A stretch of DNA of 36,415 nucleotides from Pelagirhabdus alkalitolerans (GCF_900096905.1 NZ_FMYI01000014.1:1-36415); one strand, 5' to 3'; shown: positions 1 to 8,610, counted from the first letter of the stretch. Notes: a model not told the origin generated them from the letters alone. Numbers and translations are program-made.

Positions 1-92
1 CCCGCGGCAAGCGAGTAGTCGATCACACATCACTTTATTATAAAAGCAACATGTTGAATTGTATCTTTACCCCAACATATATTTTAGAGCCA
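1..92. repeat. Terminal copy of 92-bp dispersed repeat (left)
   Basis: This segment is the exact reverse complement of 36321-36412, with no mismatch over 92 bases. A diverged copy lies at 13603-13690. The outer end carries CTCGCTTGCCGCGGG (read on the minus strand), which resembles the arm of the hairpin repeats at 13793-13889 and 21010-21133. It begins right beside the eno terminator. The window stops inside the repeat, so the full element is not visible. Confidence 0.9.
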
Positions 93-123
93 GAAAAAGC
101 CAGTCACTTAATTGTGACTGGCT
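93..123 (-). terminator. Rho-independent terminator of eno
   Basis: On the minus strand a 10-bp perfect stem AGCCAGTCAC / GTGACTGGCT with a 6-base loop is followed by TTTTT. It lies 16 bases past the eno stop and closes the glycolytic operon. The left edge touches the 92-bp repeat, whose GAGCCA end could offer alternative pairing with the stem. Confidence 0.9.
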
Positions 124-139
124 CTAAACAAATATTTAA

Positions 140-1426
140 TTATTTGTTTAAGTTATAGAATGCTGTTTTTGCAGCATATTTTGATGTTTCAACAAGCTCA
201 TCTTCAATACGTAACAATTGGTTGTATTTAGCAACACGGTCTGTACGTGAAGGAGCACCTGTTTTGATTTGACCAGCATTTGTTGCAACAGCGATATCAG
301 CAATTGTTGCATCTTCAGTCTCACCAGAACGGTGTGAAATAACAGCAGTGTAGTTAGCACGCTTAGCCATTTCAATTGCTTCAAATGTTTCAGTAAGTGT
401 ACCGATTTGGTTCACTTTTACAAGAATTGAGTTACCGATTCCTTCTTCAATACCACGTGCAAGTTTTTCTGTGTTTGTAACGAATAGATCGTCACCTACT
501 AATTGTACTTTGTCACCTAGGCGATCTGTAAGAAGTTTGAAACCTTCCCAGTCATTTTCGTCTAGACCATCTTCAATTGATACGATTGGGTATTTAGAAA
601 CCATTTCCTCATACCAATCAACCATTTCAGCTGCGCTACGAACAACGCCTTCACCTTTAAGATTATACTTGCCATCTTCATAAATTTCAGAAGCAGCAAC
701 GTCCATCGCAAGTTGAACTTCTTCTTCTGGCTTATAACCAGCAGCTTCAATTGCTTCGATAATTGTTGCAAGAGCTTCTTCATTTGATTTCAAGTTAGGA
801 GCGAAACCACCTTCATCACCTACTGCAGTGTTGTAACCTTTAGAAGAAAGAACTTTCTTAAGGTTATGGAAGATTTCAGCACCCATACGTAGAGCTTCTT
901 TAAATGTCTTAGCACCTACAGGCATGATCATGAATTCTTGAATATCAACGTTGTTATCAGCATGCTCACCACCGTTTAAGATGTTCATCATTGGTGTTGG
1001 AAGTGTTGTCGCATTGAATCCACCTAGGTAAGTGTATAGTGGCATACCTAAATGATCGCTTGCTGCGTGTGCAACAGCCATTGATACACCTAAGATAGCG
1101 TTAGCACCTAATTTACCTTTGTTGTGTGTACCGTCTAATTCGATTAATAATTTATCAATCACAACTTGACGAGTTACGTCAAAGCCTAATAATTCTGGTG
1201 CAATAACTTCGTTTACGTTCTCAACTGCTTTAAGAACGCCTTTTCCTAAGTAACGACCTTTGTCACCATCACGTAGTTCTACTGCTTCGTGTTCACCTGT
1301 AGAAGCACCACTTGGTACTAAAGCGCGACCGAAAGCTCCTGATTCTGTATAAATTTCTACCTCAACTGTTGGGTTACCGCGAGAGTCAATCACTTCGCGT
1401 GCGTATACGTCTGTAATATATGGCAT
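140..1426 (-). CDS. eno: Enolase (phosphopyruvate hydratase)
   Basis: Converts 2-phosphoglycerate to phosphoenolpyruvate in the cytosol; Mg2+ dependent. The 428-residue product has the usual family length. Seen in the sequence are the N-terminal DSRGNPTVE motif, the flexible loop SGASTGEHEA near residues 39-48, metal-ligand regions around SIEDGLDEND and VGDDLF, and the enolase signature ILVKVNQIGTLTE. AAAGGAGA lies 9 bases before the ATG. It is the last gene of the glycolytic block, 27 bases after gpmI, and is followed directly by a terminator. Expression should follow CggR control of the operon unless there is an internal promoter, which I did not find. Confidence 0.98.
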   Translation of the reverse strand: MPYITDVYAREVIDSRGNPTVEVEIYTESGAFGRALVPSGASTGEHEAVELRDGDKGRYLGKGVLKAVENVNEVIAPELLGFDVTRQVVIDKLLIELDGTHNKGKLGANAILGVSMAVAHAASDHLGMPLYTYLGGFNATTLPTPMMNILNGGEHADNNVDIQEFMIMPVGAKTFKEALRMGAEIFHNLKKVLSSKGYNTAVGDEGGFAPNLKSNEEALATIIEAIEAAGYKPEEEVQLAMDVAASEIYEDGKYNLKGEGVVRSAAEMVDWYEEMVSKYPIVSIEDGLDENDWEGFKLLTDRLGDKVQLVGDDLFVTNTEKLARGIEEGIGNSILVKVNQIGTLTETFEAIEMAKRANYTAVISHRSGETEDATIADIAVATNAGQIKTGAPSRTDRVAKYNQLLRIEDELVETSKYAAKTAFYNLNK

Positions 1427-1453
1427 ATTTATCGTCTCCTTTTATTTTAAAGT

Positions 1454-2989
1454 TTATTTAATTAATGATTTTCCTGTCATATCTTCAGGTTGATTAACAT
1501 CTAATAAATCAAGAAGGGTTGGAGCTAAGTCACCTAGGATTCCACCATCACGTAGTTCAATTCCTTCTTTTGTTACAATGACTGGAACTGGATTTGTCGT
1601 ATGAGCAGTCATAGGTTTACCATCAGTTGAAATAACTTCATCAGAATTACCGTGATCAGCGGTAATAATCGCATTTCCACCTTTTTCGATAATTTTGTCG
1701 ACAACTTTACCGAGGCATTCATCCACTGCTTCAACAGCTTTAATCGTTGGTTCTAACATTCCAGAGTGTCCAACCATGTCAGGGTTAGCGAAGTTTAAAA
1801 TAATCGCATTTGGATCCCCTTCATCAATTTCTTTTAGTAGCGCATCTGTTACTTCATATGCGCTCATTTCTGGTTTTAAATCGTACGTTGCGACCTTAGG
1901 CGAATCAATTAAAATACGTTTCTCGCCTTCATATTCCTGTTCACGACCACCGCTCATAAAGAACGTGACGTGCGGATACTTCTCAGTCTCTGCAATTCGT
2001 ACTTGATTTAAACCTTCTTTTTCTAATACTTCACCGATTGTATTTTTAAGTTCAGCCGGTGGGAAAGCAATGTGACCTGATACCGTGTCACTATACTTCA
2101 TTAAGCAAACGAAAAAGATGTCTTTAGGTGCAACTTCGCCGCGATTAAACTCAGAGAAATCGTTATTTGCAAATGTTTGTGAGATTTGAATCGCACGGTC
2201 TGGACGGAAATTGTGGAAGATGATCGCATCTTCTGATTCTACCGTACCAACAGGCTTTTCGTCTTCATCAACAATGACAGTTGGAATAACAAACTCATCA
2301 TATACATCTTCTGCATAAGCTGCATCTACAACGGCTAACGGGTCTTTAGATGTTGGGCCTTTACCATATGCAATTGCATCATATGCTTTTTGAACACGAT
2401 CCCAACGCTTGTCACGATCCATCGCATAATAACGACCTGAGATTGTTGCAAATTCGCCAACACCGATTTCTTTCATTTTAGCTTGTGCAGCTTCTATATA
2501 CTGTTTCGCTGATTTTTGACCAACGTCACGTCCATCTAAAAAGCCATGTACGTAAACATCTGTTAGTCCTTTATCTTTTGCTAATTGAAGAACAGCATAC
2601 AAATGTTCAATATGGCTATGGACGCCCCCATCTGATAATAAACCGAATACGTGTAGTGCTTTACCATTATTTAAAGCATGGTCAACAGCTTGAACAAGCT
2701 TTTCATTTTCAAAGAAGTCGCCTTCTCGAATTGATAAATTAACACGCGTTAAACTCTGATAGACAATACGACCGGCACCAATATTTAAATGACCAACCTC
2801 TGAGTTCCCCATTTGACCTTCAGGTAGGCCAACTGCTTCACCTGAAGCAGTTAATTCACTATGTGGGTACTGATTCCAGTAACGATCGAAGTTAGGGGTA
2901 TTTGCTTGTTTAACAGCGTTACCCATCTCTTCATCACGCATAGCATATCCGTCTAGAATGATGAGTGCTGATAAGCGGTCTTGACTCAT
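1454..2989 (-). CDS. gpmI: 2,3-bisphosphoglycerate-independent phosphoglycerate mutase
   Basis: Interconverts 3- and 2-phosphoglycerate using two Mn2+ ions and a phosphoserine intermediate. The 511-residue length is typical. Asp13 (ILDGYA) and Ser63 (GQMGNSEVGHLNIG) are the expected metal ligand and phosphorylated serine; a second metal-binding cluster is visible as TADHGNSDE near the C-terminus, and the NFANPDMVGHSG motif is present. The ATG overlaps the tpiA stop as ATGA, so the two are probably translationally coupled; the only Shine-Dalgarno (GGAGG) lies inside the end of tpiA. The Mn2+-dependent, pH-sensitive enzyme is the usual form in spore-forming Bacillaceae. Confidence 0.97.
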   Translation of the reverse strand: MSQDRLSALIILDGYAMRDEEMGNAVKQANTPNFDRYWNQYPHSELTASGEAVGLPEGQMGNSEVGHLNIGAGRIVYQSLTRVNLSIREGDFFENEKLVQAVDHALNNGKALHVFGLLSDGGVHSHIEHLYAVLQLAKDKGLTDVYVHGFLDGRDVGQKSAKQYIEAAQAKMKEIGVGEFATISGRYYAMDRDKRWDRVQKAYDAIAYGKGPTSKDPLAVVDAAYAEDVYDEFVIPTVIVDEDEKPVGTVESEDAIIFHNFRPDRAIQISQTFANNDFSEFNRGEVAPKDIFFVCLMKYSDTVSGHIAFPPAELKNTIGEVLEKEGLNQVRIAETEKYPHVTFFMSGGREQEYEGEKRILIDSPKVATYDLKPEMSAYEVTDALLKEIDEGDPNAIILNFANPDMVGHSGMLEPTIKAVEAVDECLGKVVDKIIEKGGNAIITADHGNSDEVISTDGKPMTAHTTNPVPVIVTKEGIELRDGGILGDLAPTLLDLLDVNQPEDMTGKSLIK

Positions 2990-3744
2990 TTAGCACCAGC
3001 CTCCACTAATTTCAAGAATGAATCAGCTTCTAGACTTGCACCACCAACTAGAGCGCCATCGATATCTGATTTAGCTAATAATTCATCAATATTCGCTGGT
3101 TTTACACTGCCACCATACTGAATACGAACAGCTTCTGCTGCATCTGATGAGACAACTTTTTCAACTGTTTTACGAACTTGTGTACATACTTCATTCGCTT
3201 GGTCAGAAGTTGCAGTCTTACCAGTACCAATCGCCCAAATCGGCTCATATGCAATGACAGTTTGTTTTACTTGCTCTTCTGTTAGGCCTGCTAATGCTTT
3301 TTCTACTTGGTCACTAACAAGATCCATCGTTTGGTTCGCTTCACGTTGTTCTAACGTTTCACCGACACAAATGATTGGCGTTATGTCATGATTGAAAGCT
3401 GCATGAGCTTTTTTGTTAACTGTTTCATCAGTTTCAGCGAAAAGTTCACGACGCTCAGAGTGACCGAGTACAACATACTCAACACCTAAATCTTTAAGCA
3501 TAACTGGGCTTACTTCGCCTGTGAATGCACCGCTATCTTCAAAGTGCATATTTTGAGCTGCAACCGCTAAGTCAGTGCCTTTTGTTTCCTCGACTAATGC
3601 ATGTAAATAAGGAAATGGTGCACATACAATTGAATCGACTTTCGCTTCAGCAGGTACGTTTGATTTCGCATCTGCTACAAAGCTCTTCGCTTCGTCTAAT
3701 ACTTTATTCATTTTCCAGTTTCCTGCAATAATTGGTTTACGCAT
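2986..3744 (-). CDS. tpiA: Triosephosphate isomerase
   Basis: Interconverts dihydroxyacetone phosphate and glyceraldehyde-3-phosphate. 252 residues, normal length. Catalytic residues are in place: Asn9 and Lys11 in AGNWKMN, His95 in VVLGHSERR, Glu167 in AYEPIWAIGTGKTA, and the phosphate-binding loops YGGSVKP and GALVGGASL. A GGGAAGAG ribosome binding site precedes the ATG. It lies 35 bases after pgk with no terminator between them, and its TGA overlaps the gpmI start by 4 bases. Confidence 0.98.
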   Translation of the reverse strand: MRKPIIAGNWKMNKVLDEAKSFVADAKSNVPAEAKVDSIVCAPFPYLHALVEETKGTDLAVAAQNMHFEDSGAFTGEVSPVMLKDLGVEYVVLGHSERRELFAETDETVNKKAHAAFNHDITPIICVGETLEQREANQTMDLVSDQVEKALAGLTEEQVKQTVIAYEPIWAIGTGKTATSDQANEVCTQVRKTVEKVVSSDAAEAVRIQYGGSVKPANIDELLAKSDIDGALVGGASLEADSFLKLVEAGAK

Positions 3745-3779
3745 AATCTCTTCCCTTTCAGTGCTGTATTCTAGCTACC

Positions 3780-4970
3780 TTACTTATCACTAATAGCAGC
3801 TAGTCCTGGCAGTTCTTTACCTTCTAGATATTCTAATGATGCGCCACCACCAGTTGAGATATGAGAGAAGTCATCTGCAAAGCCAAGTTTCATAGCTGCA
3901 GCAGCAGAATCTCCACCACCGATGATTGTTCTTGCATCATTTAAGCTAGCAATCGATTTACATACACCGATTGTCCCTTGTGCGAATGCTTCCATTTCAA
4001 ATACACCCATAGGGCCATTCCATACAACTGTTTTGGCACCTTCGATTTCTTTTTCGAACTGTTCTACCGTCTTAGGACCAATGTCAAGACCCATGTAACC
4101 ATCTGGAATTACATCTGCATCAACAGCTTTTACATCGCCCTCTTCAGAGAATCCTGTGTTTACCATCGTATCATTTGGTAAAATAATTTTACCATCTGCA
4201 CGGTCAAGTAAATCTTTAGCGAGTTCTAATTTATCTTCTTCGAGCAATGATGATCCGATGTCATAACCTTTGGCTTTATAGAATGTATAAGCCATTCCAC
4301 CACCGATTAAAATCTTATCTGCTTTAGTTAGTAAGTTTTCAATCACACCGATCTTATCGCTTACTTTCGCGCCACCTAAAATAGCGACAAATGGACGGAT
4401 TGGTTGGTCAACTGACTCACCAATAAACTTAATTTCTTTTTCCATTAAGAAACCAGCAGCTGATTCAAGATGAGAAGCAACACCTACGTTTGATGCGTGC
4501 GAACGGTGCGCTGTACCAAATGCGTCATTGACGAACAAGTCACCTAGACTAGCCCAGTATTTACCGAGCTCAGGATCGTTTTTGCTTTCTTTTTTACCAT
4601 CAATGTCTTCAAAACGTGTGTTTTCAAACATTAAAACACCGCCATCAGCCAATTCGCTAATCGCGTTTTCTAATTTTTCACCGCGTGTTTCACCTACAAA
4701 GGTAACATCTTGACCTAGTAATTCACCTAATCGTTGTGATACTGGTTTTAATGATTTACCTTCTTTATCAGCCTCTTCTTTCACACGGCCTAAGTGAGAA
4801 AATAAAATGACTTTTGCATTGTTCTCAACCAAATGTTTAATCGTTGGTAATGCTTGAACAATTCTGTCATCATTTGTGATCGTTTCGTCTTTCATTGGCA
4901 CGTTAAAGTCTGCACGAACAAGAACTTTTTTGCCTGCCACATCTAAATCAGTTACAACTTTTTTAGCCAT
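3780..4970 (-). CDS. pgk: Phosphoglycerate kinase
   Basis: Transfers phosphate from 1,3-bisphosphoglycerate to ADP. 396 residues, full length. The N-terminal substrate loop VLVRADFNVPMKD, the SHLGR motif, ENTRF, the hinge and the C-terminal nucleotide loop IIGGGDSAAAAMKLG followed by SHISTGGGASLEYLEG are all seen. The ATG is preceded by ATGGAGGATTTCTAA. It is separated from gap by a strong hairpin (5007-5032), so its transcript level may be set apart from that of cggR-gap. Confidence 0.98.
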   Translation of the reverse strand: MAKKVVTDLDVAGKKVLVRADFNVPMKDETITNDDRIVQALPTIKHLVENNAKVILFSHLGRVKEEADKEGKSLKPVSQRLGELLGQDVTFVGETRGEKLENAISELADGGVLMFENTRFEDIDGKKESKNDPELGKYWASLGDLFVNDAFGTAHRSHASNVGVASHLESAAGFLMEKEIKFIGESVDQPIRPFVAILGGAKVSDKIGVIENLLTKADKILIGGGMAYTFYKAKGYDIGSSLLEEDKLELAKDLLDRADGKIILPNDTMVNTGFSEEGDVKAVDADVIPDGYMGLDIGPKTVEQFEKEIEGAKTVVWNGPMGVFEMEAFAQGTIGVCKSIASLNDARTIIGGGDSAAAAMKLGFADDFSHISTGGGASLEYLEGKELPGLAAISDK

Positions 4971-5002
4971 TTAGAAATCCTCCATCTAATCGAATTATTA
5001 AA

Positions 5003-5033
5003 ATAGAAAACGGGAAGCGCGATGGCTTCCCGC
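5003..5033 (-). terminator. Intercistronic terminator or processing hairpin between gap and pgk
   Basis: On the minus strand an 8-bp perfect stem CGGGAAGC / GCTTCCCG is followed by TTTTCTATTTT. It lies 15-45 bases past the gap stop and before the pgk ribosome binding site. The U-run is interrupted, so partial termination or transcript stabilisation is more likely than a full stop. Confidence 0.75.
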
Positions 5034-5047
5034 TTTACATTTCTCTA

Positions 5048-6043
5048 TTATAGTTTAGCGAAATAATCTAGAGTTCTTACCATGTTTCCAGTGAAGCCAT
5101 ACTCGTTATCATACCAAGAAACAGTTTTAACAAGTTGACCTTCTTCACCTTCGATTACTTTTGTTTGAGAAGCATCAAAGATTGAACCAGCAGGAACACC
5201 AATAATGTCAGAAGATACAATTTCATCTTCGTTATATAGGAATGCATCTGTAGCATATTTCTTCATTGCTTCGTTTACTTCTTCAGCTGTAACGTCTTTG
5301 TTTAATACAGTATAAAGTTCAGTCATTGACCCTGTAATTGTTGGGATACGAACTGCTGTACCGTCAATTTTACCGTTAACTTCTGGGATAACTTTACCAA
5401 CTGCTTTAGCAGCACCTGTAGAAGCTGGGATTGCGTTTTGCGCACCCGCACGGTTTTTACGTCCACCTGGAGCATCTTGCATAGCTTGAGTTGATGTATA
5501 AGCGTGGATTGTGCTCATTAGACCACGGTTCATACCAAATTCGCTATTTAATACGTTAACCATTGGTGCTAGGCAGTTTGTTGTACAAGAAGCTGCTGAG
5601 ATGATTGTATCATCGCTATTTAATGTATCATGGTTAACACCAAATACGATTGTCTTGATATCAGCATCTTTAGCAGGAGCTGAAATAACAACACGTTTTG
5701 CACCAGCATTAATGTGTGCTTGTGATGCGTCTCTTGTTACATAGAAACCAGTACATTCTAATACGATGTCGACACCTAAGTCGCCCCATGGTAAGTTGTT
5801 AGCATCTTTTTCTGCATATGCTTTGATTTCTTTACCATTTACAACAAGTGCGTCACTTTTCGCTTCAACATCATACGGGAAACGACCTTGTGCTGTATCA
5901 TACTTTAACAGATAAGCTAAGTCTTCGATACCTGTTAAATCATTGATACCTACTACTTCTAAATCTGTATCTGCTTCTAAAATACGACGTAACGCTAGAC
6001 GTCCAATACGTCCAAAACCATTAATACCTACTTTTACTGTCAT
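5048..6043 (-). CDS. gap: NAD-dependent glyceraldehyde-3-phosphate dehydrogenase
   Basis: Oxidises glyceraldehyde-3-phosphate to 1,3-bisphosphoglycerate. 331 residues. The Rossmann motif INGFGRIGR, an acidic residue in VGINDLTG consistent with NAD preference, and the active-site SAASCTTNCLAP with Cys153 are all visible; WYDNEYGF marks the C-terminal part. AAGGAGGAAATAAGA sits before the ATG. Several segments (VLECTGFYVTRDASQAH, VSSDIIGVPAGSIFDASQT, MVRTLDYFAKL) read more like GAPDH of lactobacilli than Bacillus subtilis GapA as I remember those sequences. It directly follows cggR, the classical arrangement in Firmicutes, and should be the most abundant product of the operon. Confidence 0.97.
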   Translation of the reverse strand: MTVKVGINGFGRIGRLALRRILEADTDLEVVGINDLTGIEDLAYLLKYDTAQGRFPYDVEAKSDALVVNGKEIKAYAEKDANNLPWGDLGVDIVLECTGFYVTRDASQAHINAGAKRVVISAPAKDADIKTIVFGVNHDTLNSDDTIISAASCTTNCLAPMVNVLNSEFGMNRGLMSTIHAYTSTQAMQDAPGGRKNRAGAQNAIPASTGAAKAVGKVIPEVNGKIDGTAVRIPTITGSMTELYTVLNKDVTAEEVNEAMKKYATDAFLYNEDEIVSSDIIGVPAGSIFDASQTKVIEGEEGQLVKTVSWYDNEYGFTGNMVRTLDYFAKL

Positions 6044-6075
6044 TCTTATTTCCTCCTTAGATTGTCTTAATTTAT

Positions 6076-7104
6076 TTAAAGGGAAAAACCCTTTATTAAA
6101 GCTTTGGCAGCAGCCTCATCTGTTATGAGGACATTGCTTTTTCCTTGTCTAAGATACGAGTCAATTGCTTTCGCCTTGGATTTACCTCCTGCTACAGCTA
6201 TGACCGTTTTTATTGTAGACAAGTCTTCTAATTGAATACCTACTGTTCGGACTTTGTGCACAACTTGACCAGATTGATCAAAATAATAGCCAAAAGCCTC
6301 ACTGACTGCTCTTCCCGTATTTAGTTCTTCTAAAACATCTTTAGAAGCTTTTCTACGGTTCGCCATCGTTAATGCATCACCAATACCATGCATGACAACA
6401 TCTGCCTGTTTAATCATATGTAAGACTTCTTTCACGCCAGGCTCACGAATGATCGAATGATACGTCTCTTCACTCAAGGGATCGGGAACATACAACATGC
6501 GGTAATCACCATTGATCCGTTTAGCCATTTCAGCAGCGATCGTGTTCGCTTGGTTCTCCATGCGTTCACCTAGTCCACCTCTTGCTGGGACAAATAGTGG
6601 CCTGATAGCAGAACTTGTAGGTTGCATCATTTCAGCAACTGCTGCCATCGTTGTCCCACCTGTTAAGGCAACCGTTTCATGAGATGTTAACTCATCATGT
6701 AAACTTTGTACTGCTCGACGACCTAAATCATATTTAACCCATTCTTGTACATCACTATCCCCTGGAGTAATTATAACACGATCCAAGTTTAATGTCTGTT
6801 TAATTTCTGTTTCTAATACACGGAAACCATTTATTTCTTCAACATAATCTTTTAAATGATTAAGTGCATCAATACCAGCACGTGTTAATCGAACACCTTT
6901 CGTTGTCACTTCTAACAAATGTCTTTCAGTTAGAAAATCGAGCTCTGTTCGAATGACACGTTCTTTTAATGCCACTTGGTTGGCTAAATTACGTCGACCA
7001 ATCGGTTCTAATAAATGTATCGTATGTAGGATTTGGTGACGCTTTTGCATTAGATCTAACGCTTCTGGGCAAACTAACTTTTGCAGATCAATTAGTGTGC
7101 GCAT
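6076..7104 (-). CDS. cggR: Central glycolytic genes regulator CggR (SorC/DeoR family)
   Basis: Represses the glycolytic operon until fructose-1,6-bisphosphate binds. The 342-residue product has an N-terminal winged helix (EPIGRRNLANQ ... TELDFLTERHLLE) and a SorC-type effector domain with the conserved VALTGGTTMAAVAEMM, VPARGGLG and VIAVAGGKSKA segments. I place the start at the ATG giving MRTLIDLQ: AGAGAGG lies just upstream and B. subtilis CggR begins at the same point; a TTG 21 bases upstream is in frame but would put the Shine-Dalgarno inside the gene. It is first in the operon and autoregulated through the operator at 7130-7165. Confidence 0.96.
   Translation of the reverse strand: MRTLIDLQKLVCPEALDLMQKRHQILHTIHLLEPIGRRNLANQVALKERVIRTELDFLTERHLLEVTTKGVRLTRAGIDALNHLKDYVEEINGFRVLETEIKQTLNLDRVIITPGDSDVQEWVKYDLGRRAVQSLHDELTSHETVALTGGTTMAAVAEMMQPTSSAIRPLFVPARGGLGERMENQANTIAAEMAKRINGDYRMLYVPDPLSEETYHSIIREPGVKEVLHMIKQADVVMHGIGDALTMANRRKASKDVLEELNTGRAVSEAFGYYFDQSGQVVHKVRTVGIQLEDLSTIKTVIAVAGGKSKAKAIDSYLRQGKSNVLITDEAAAKALIKGFSL
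6078..6094 (-). other. Small hairpin at the 3' end of cggR
   Basis: AAAGGG-AAAAA-CCCTTT (plus-strand reading) forms a 6-bp stem inside the last codons of cggR, about 35 bases before gap. In B. subtilis the cggR-gapA transcript is cleaved near this junction and a downstream structure shields gapA; this hairpin is at the right place for a similar role, but that is inference. Confidence 0.4.
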
Positions 7105-7129
7105 AAAAAACCTCTCTCTGTACAATAGG

Positions 7130-7165
7130 GATATTTTTTATCCCGGTATTGTATATTTTGTCCCA
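7130..7165 (-). promoter_or_regulatory. CggR operator
   Basis: On the minus strand the order is TGGGAC-N6-TACA-N4-CGGGAT-N6-TATC, the same spacing as the B. subtilis CggR tandem operator (CGGGAC-N6-TGTC-N4-CGGGAC-N6-TGTC). It lies between the promoter and the cggR start, so repression would block elongation, as known for CggR. Confidence 0.85.
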
Positions 7166-7193
7166 CAAACGATAAAAACTTCGAACAAATTTC

Positions 7194-7222
7194 ATTTTAG
7201 CAGAACCTGTCGTTTTACTCAA
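7194..7222 (-). promoter_or_regulatory. Sigma-A promoter of the glycolytic operon
   Basis: TTGAGT, a 17-base spacer, then TAAAAT with an extended -10 (TGC before the hexamer), reading on the minus strand. The predicted start lies some 20 bases upstream of the CggR operator. Confidence 0.75.
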
Positions 7223-7234
7223 GTTTTTATTATT

Positions 7235-7270
7235 TAAAAAAGTAACCCCTTATTCCAATAAAGGGGTCAC
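7235..7270 (-). terminator. Terminator of ldh
   Basis: Minus strand GTGACCCCTT, 9-base loop, AAGGGGTTAC (two G-T pairs) and a run of T. It starts 10 bases past the ldh stop and isolates ldh from the cggR promoter just downstream. Confidence 0.9.
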
Positions 7271-7279
7271 TCTTTGGGA

Positions 7280-8236
7280 TCACGAATAGGAAATCCCTGC
7301 ATACATATCTTTTAAAACTTGCGCTGAATGTTCAAGCTTTTCTTGTTCACTCTCAGATAAGTTTAATCTTAAGATCTCCCGAACACCTTGTTCATTAACA
7401 ACAGCAGGGATACCTAAAAACACATCATTTAATCCGTACTCACCATTAAAGGCGGTCGATACGGTTAAAATAGAGTTTTCATTATAAAGGATCGCTTTTG
7501 TTAAACGAGCTAGTCCTAAGCCAATACCATAGTATGTGGCACCTTTTCGTTCGATAATGTGATATGCTGCATCACGGACATTTTCAAAGATATTTTGCAT
7601 ATCTAGATCTTCGTGATAATTTTCAATTTGTCCATAAACATTAAGTGGCAACCCACCAATTTGAACGTGGCTCCAAATCGGCAATTCAGTGTCACCATGT
7701 TCCCCTACAATATAGGCATGAACGTTACGCGAATCCACCTCGAAATAGTCACTTAAAAGATATTTGAACCTTGCTGTATCAAGGATTGTACCGGATCCGA
7801 TTACGCGTTCTTTTGGTAACCCAGACACATCATAGGCAACTTGCGTTAAAACATCAACGGGATTTGTCGCAACGAGTAAAATACCGTCAAAACCTGTCTC
7901 CATAATGTTTTCGACAATACCCTTCATAATATTTGCATTTTTAGATGCTAAATCCAATCGCGTCTCGCCTGGTTTTTGGTTGGCTCCTGCTGTGATCACA
8001 ACCAAATCAGCGTTCCTACATTCGTTATAATCTCCAGCACGGATCTTCATTTGTGATGCAAATGGCATCCCATGATTCAAATCTCTCGCTTCACCCTCTG
8101 CACGTTCTTTATCTAAATCCACTAGAACTAATTGATGGACCGTCCCTTGGTTTAATAAAGCATAAGCATAACTTGAACCAACAAAACCTGCTCCGACAAT
8201 AACAACTTTTCTTGTTTTTGAACTACTAACAACCAT
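7280..8236 (-). CDS. ldh: L-lactate dehydrogenase
   Basis: Reduces pyruvate to L-lactate with NADH, regenerating NAD for GAPDH. 318 residues. The dinucleotide loop VGAGFVGSSYA, Asp40 for the NAD ribose, substrate Arg in GETRLDLA, LVATNPVDV, Asp153/Arg156 in ILDTARF and catalytic His180 in VGEHGDTELP are present, so it is an active L-LDH and not a malate dehydrogenase. AAGGAGTG precedes the ATG. It is a single-gene unit with its own terminator, adjacent to the glycolytic operon, which fits a fermentative metabolism. No convincing Rex operator is seen upstream. Confidence 0.97.
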   Translation of the reverse strand: MVVSSSKTRKVVIVGAGFVGSSYAYALLNQGTVHQLVLVDLDKERAEGEARDLNHGMPFASQMKIRAGDYNECRNADLVVITAGANQKPGETRLDLASKNANIMKGIVENIMETGFDGILLVATNPVDVLTQVAYDVSGLPKERVIGSGTILDTARFKYLLSDYFEVDSRNVHAYIVGEHGDTELPIWSHVQIGGLPLNVYGQIENYHEDLDMQNIFENVRDAAYHIIERKGATYYGIGLGLARLTKAILYNENSILTVSTAFNGEYGLNDVFLGIPAVVNEQGVREILRLNLSESEQEKLEHSAQVLKDMYAGISYS

Positions 8237-8314
8237 ACAAACACTCCTTAACTAGAATAAGACCTATTCTACCTTACCCGAAATTTAGGATAAGTATGTA
8301 TCATATACTGATAT

Positions 8315-8506
8315 TTATTGTGATTTCTTGTTATACAGAATCGTTAGAAATCGTGAATACGGTATATCAAGTAAATAGCCAAAGTAGATAACTAACACTA
8401 TATTTAAGGTTAATTGTAGTCCCACTGAATAATTAAAAATATCTTTTAACGCATGAAGTTCCCACGCGACTATGATTGAAATCAAACCCCAATAAACATA
8501 TTTCAT
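8315..8506 (-). CDS. Small membrane protein, unknown function
   Basis: Sixty-three residues beginning MKYVYWGLISII, chosen because GAGGTGG lies 6 bases before this ATG; a longer reading to 8584 has no ribosome binding site. Two hydrophobic helices (about residues 5-19 and 30-48) flank a short polar segment ALKDIF, and the tail is basic. I do not recognise the family. It lies alone between ldh and mgtE on the same strand, after the mgtE terminator, so it probably has its own promoter; a weak one is possible in the A/T-rich upstream bases. Base composition is like its neighbours. Confidence 0.65.
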   Translation of the reverse strand: MKYVYWGLISIIVAWELHALKDIFNYSVGLQLTLNIVLVIYFGYLLDIPYSRFLTILYNKKSQ

Positions 8507-8575
8507 TTCTTCCACCTCATTTTTCCATTGTACTTCAGCTATTATAAGACATTTTTTTGAAAATGGAAATAAATA

Positions 8576-8600
8576 AAAAGACATCCCAATCGGAATGCCT
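8576..8600 (-). terminator. Terminator of mgtE
   Basis: Minus strand GGCATTCC-GATT-GGGATGTC with two G-T pairs, then TTTTT. It lies 11 bases past the mgtE stop. Confidence 0.8.
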
Positions 8601-8610
8601 CTTTTATTGC

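Noticed and set aside
8237..8310. Rex operator before ldh
   Set aside because: GAATA-N5-TATTC is a dyad but does not match the TTGTGA-N6-TCACAA Rex pattern.
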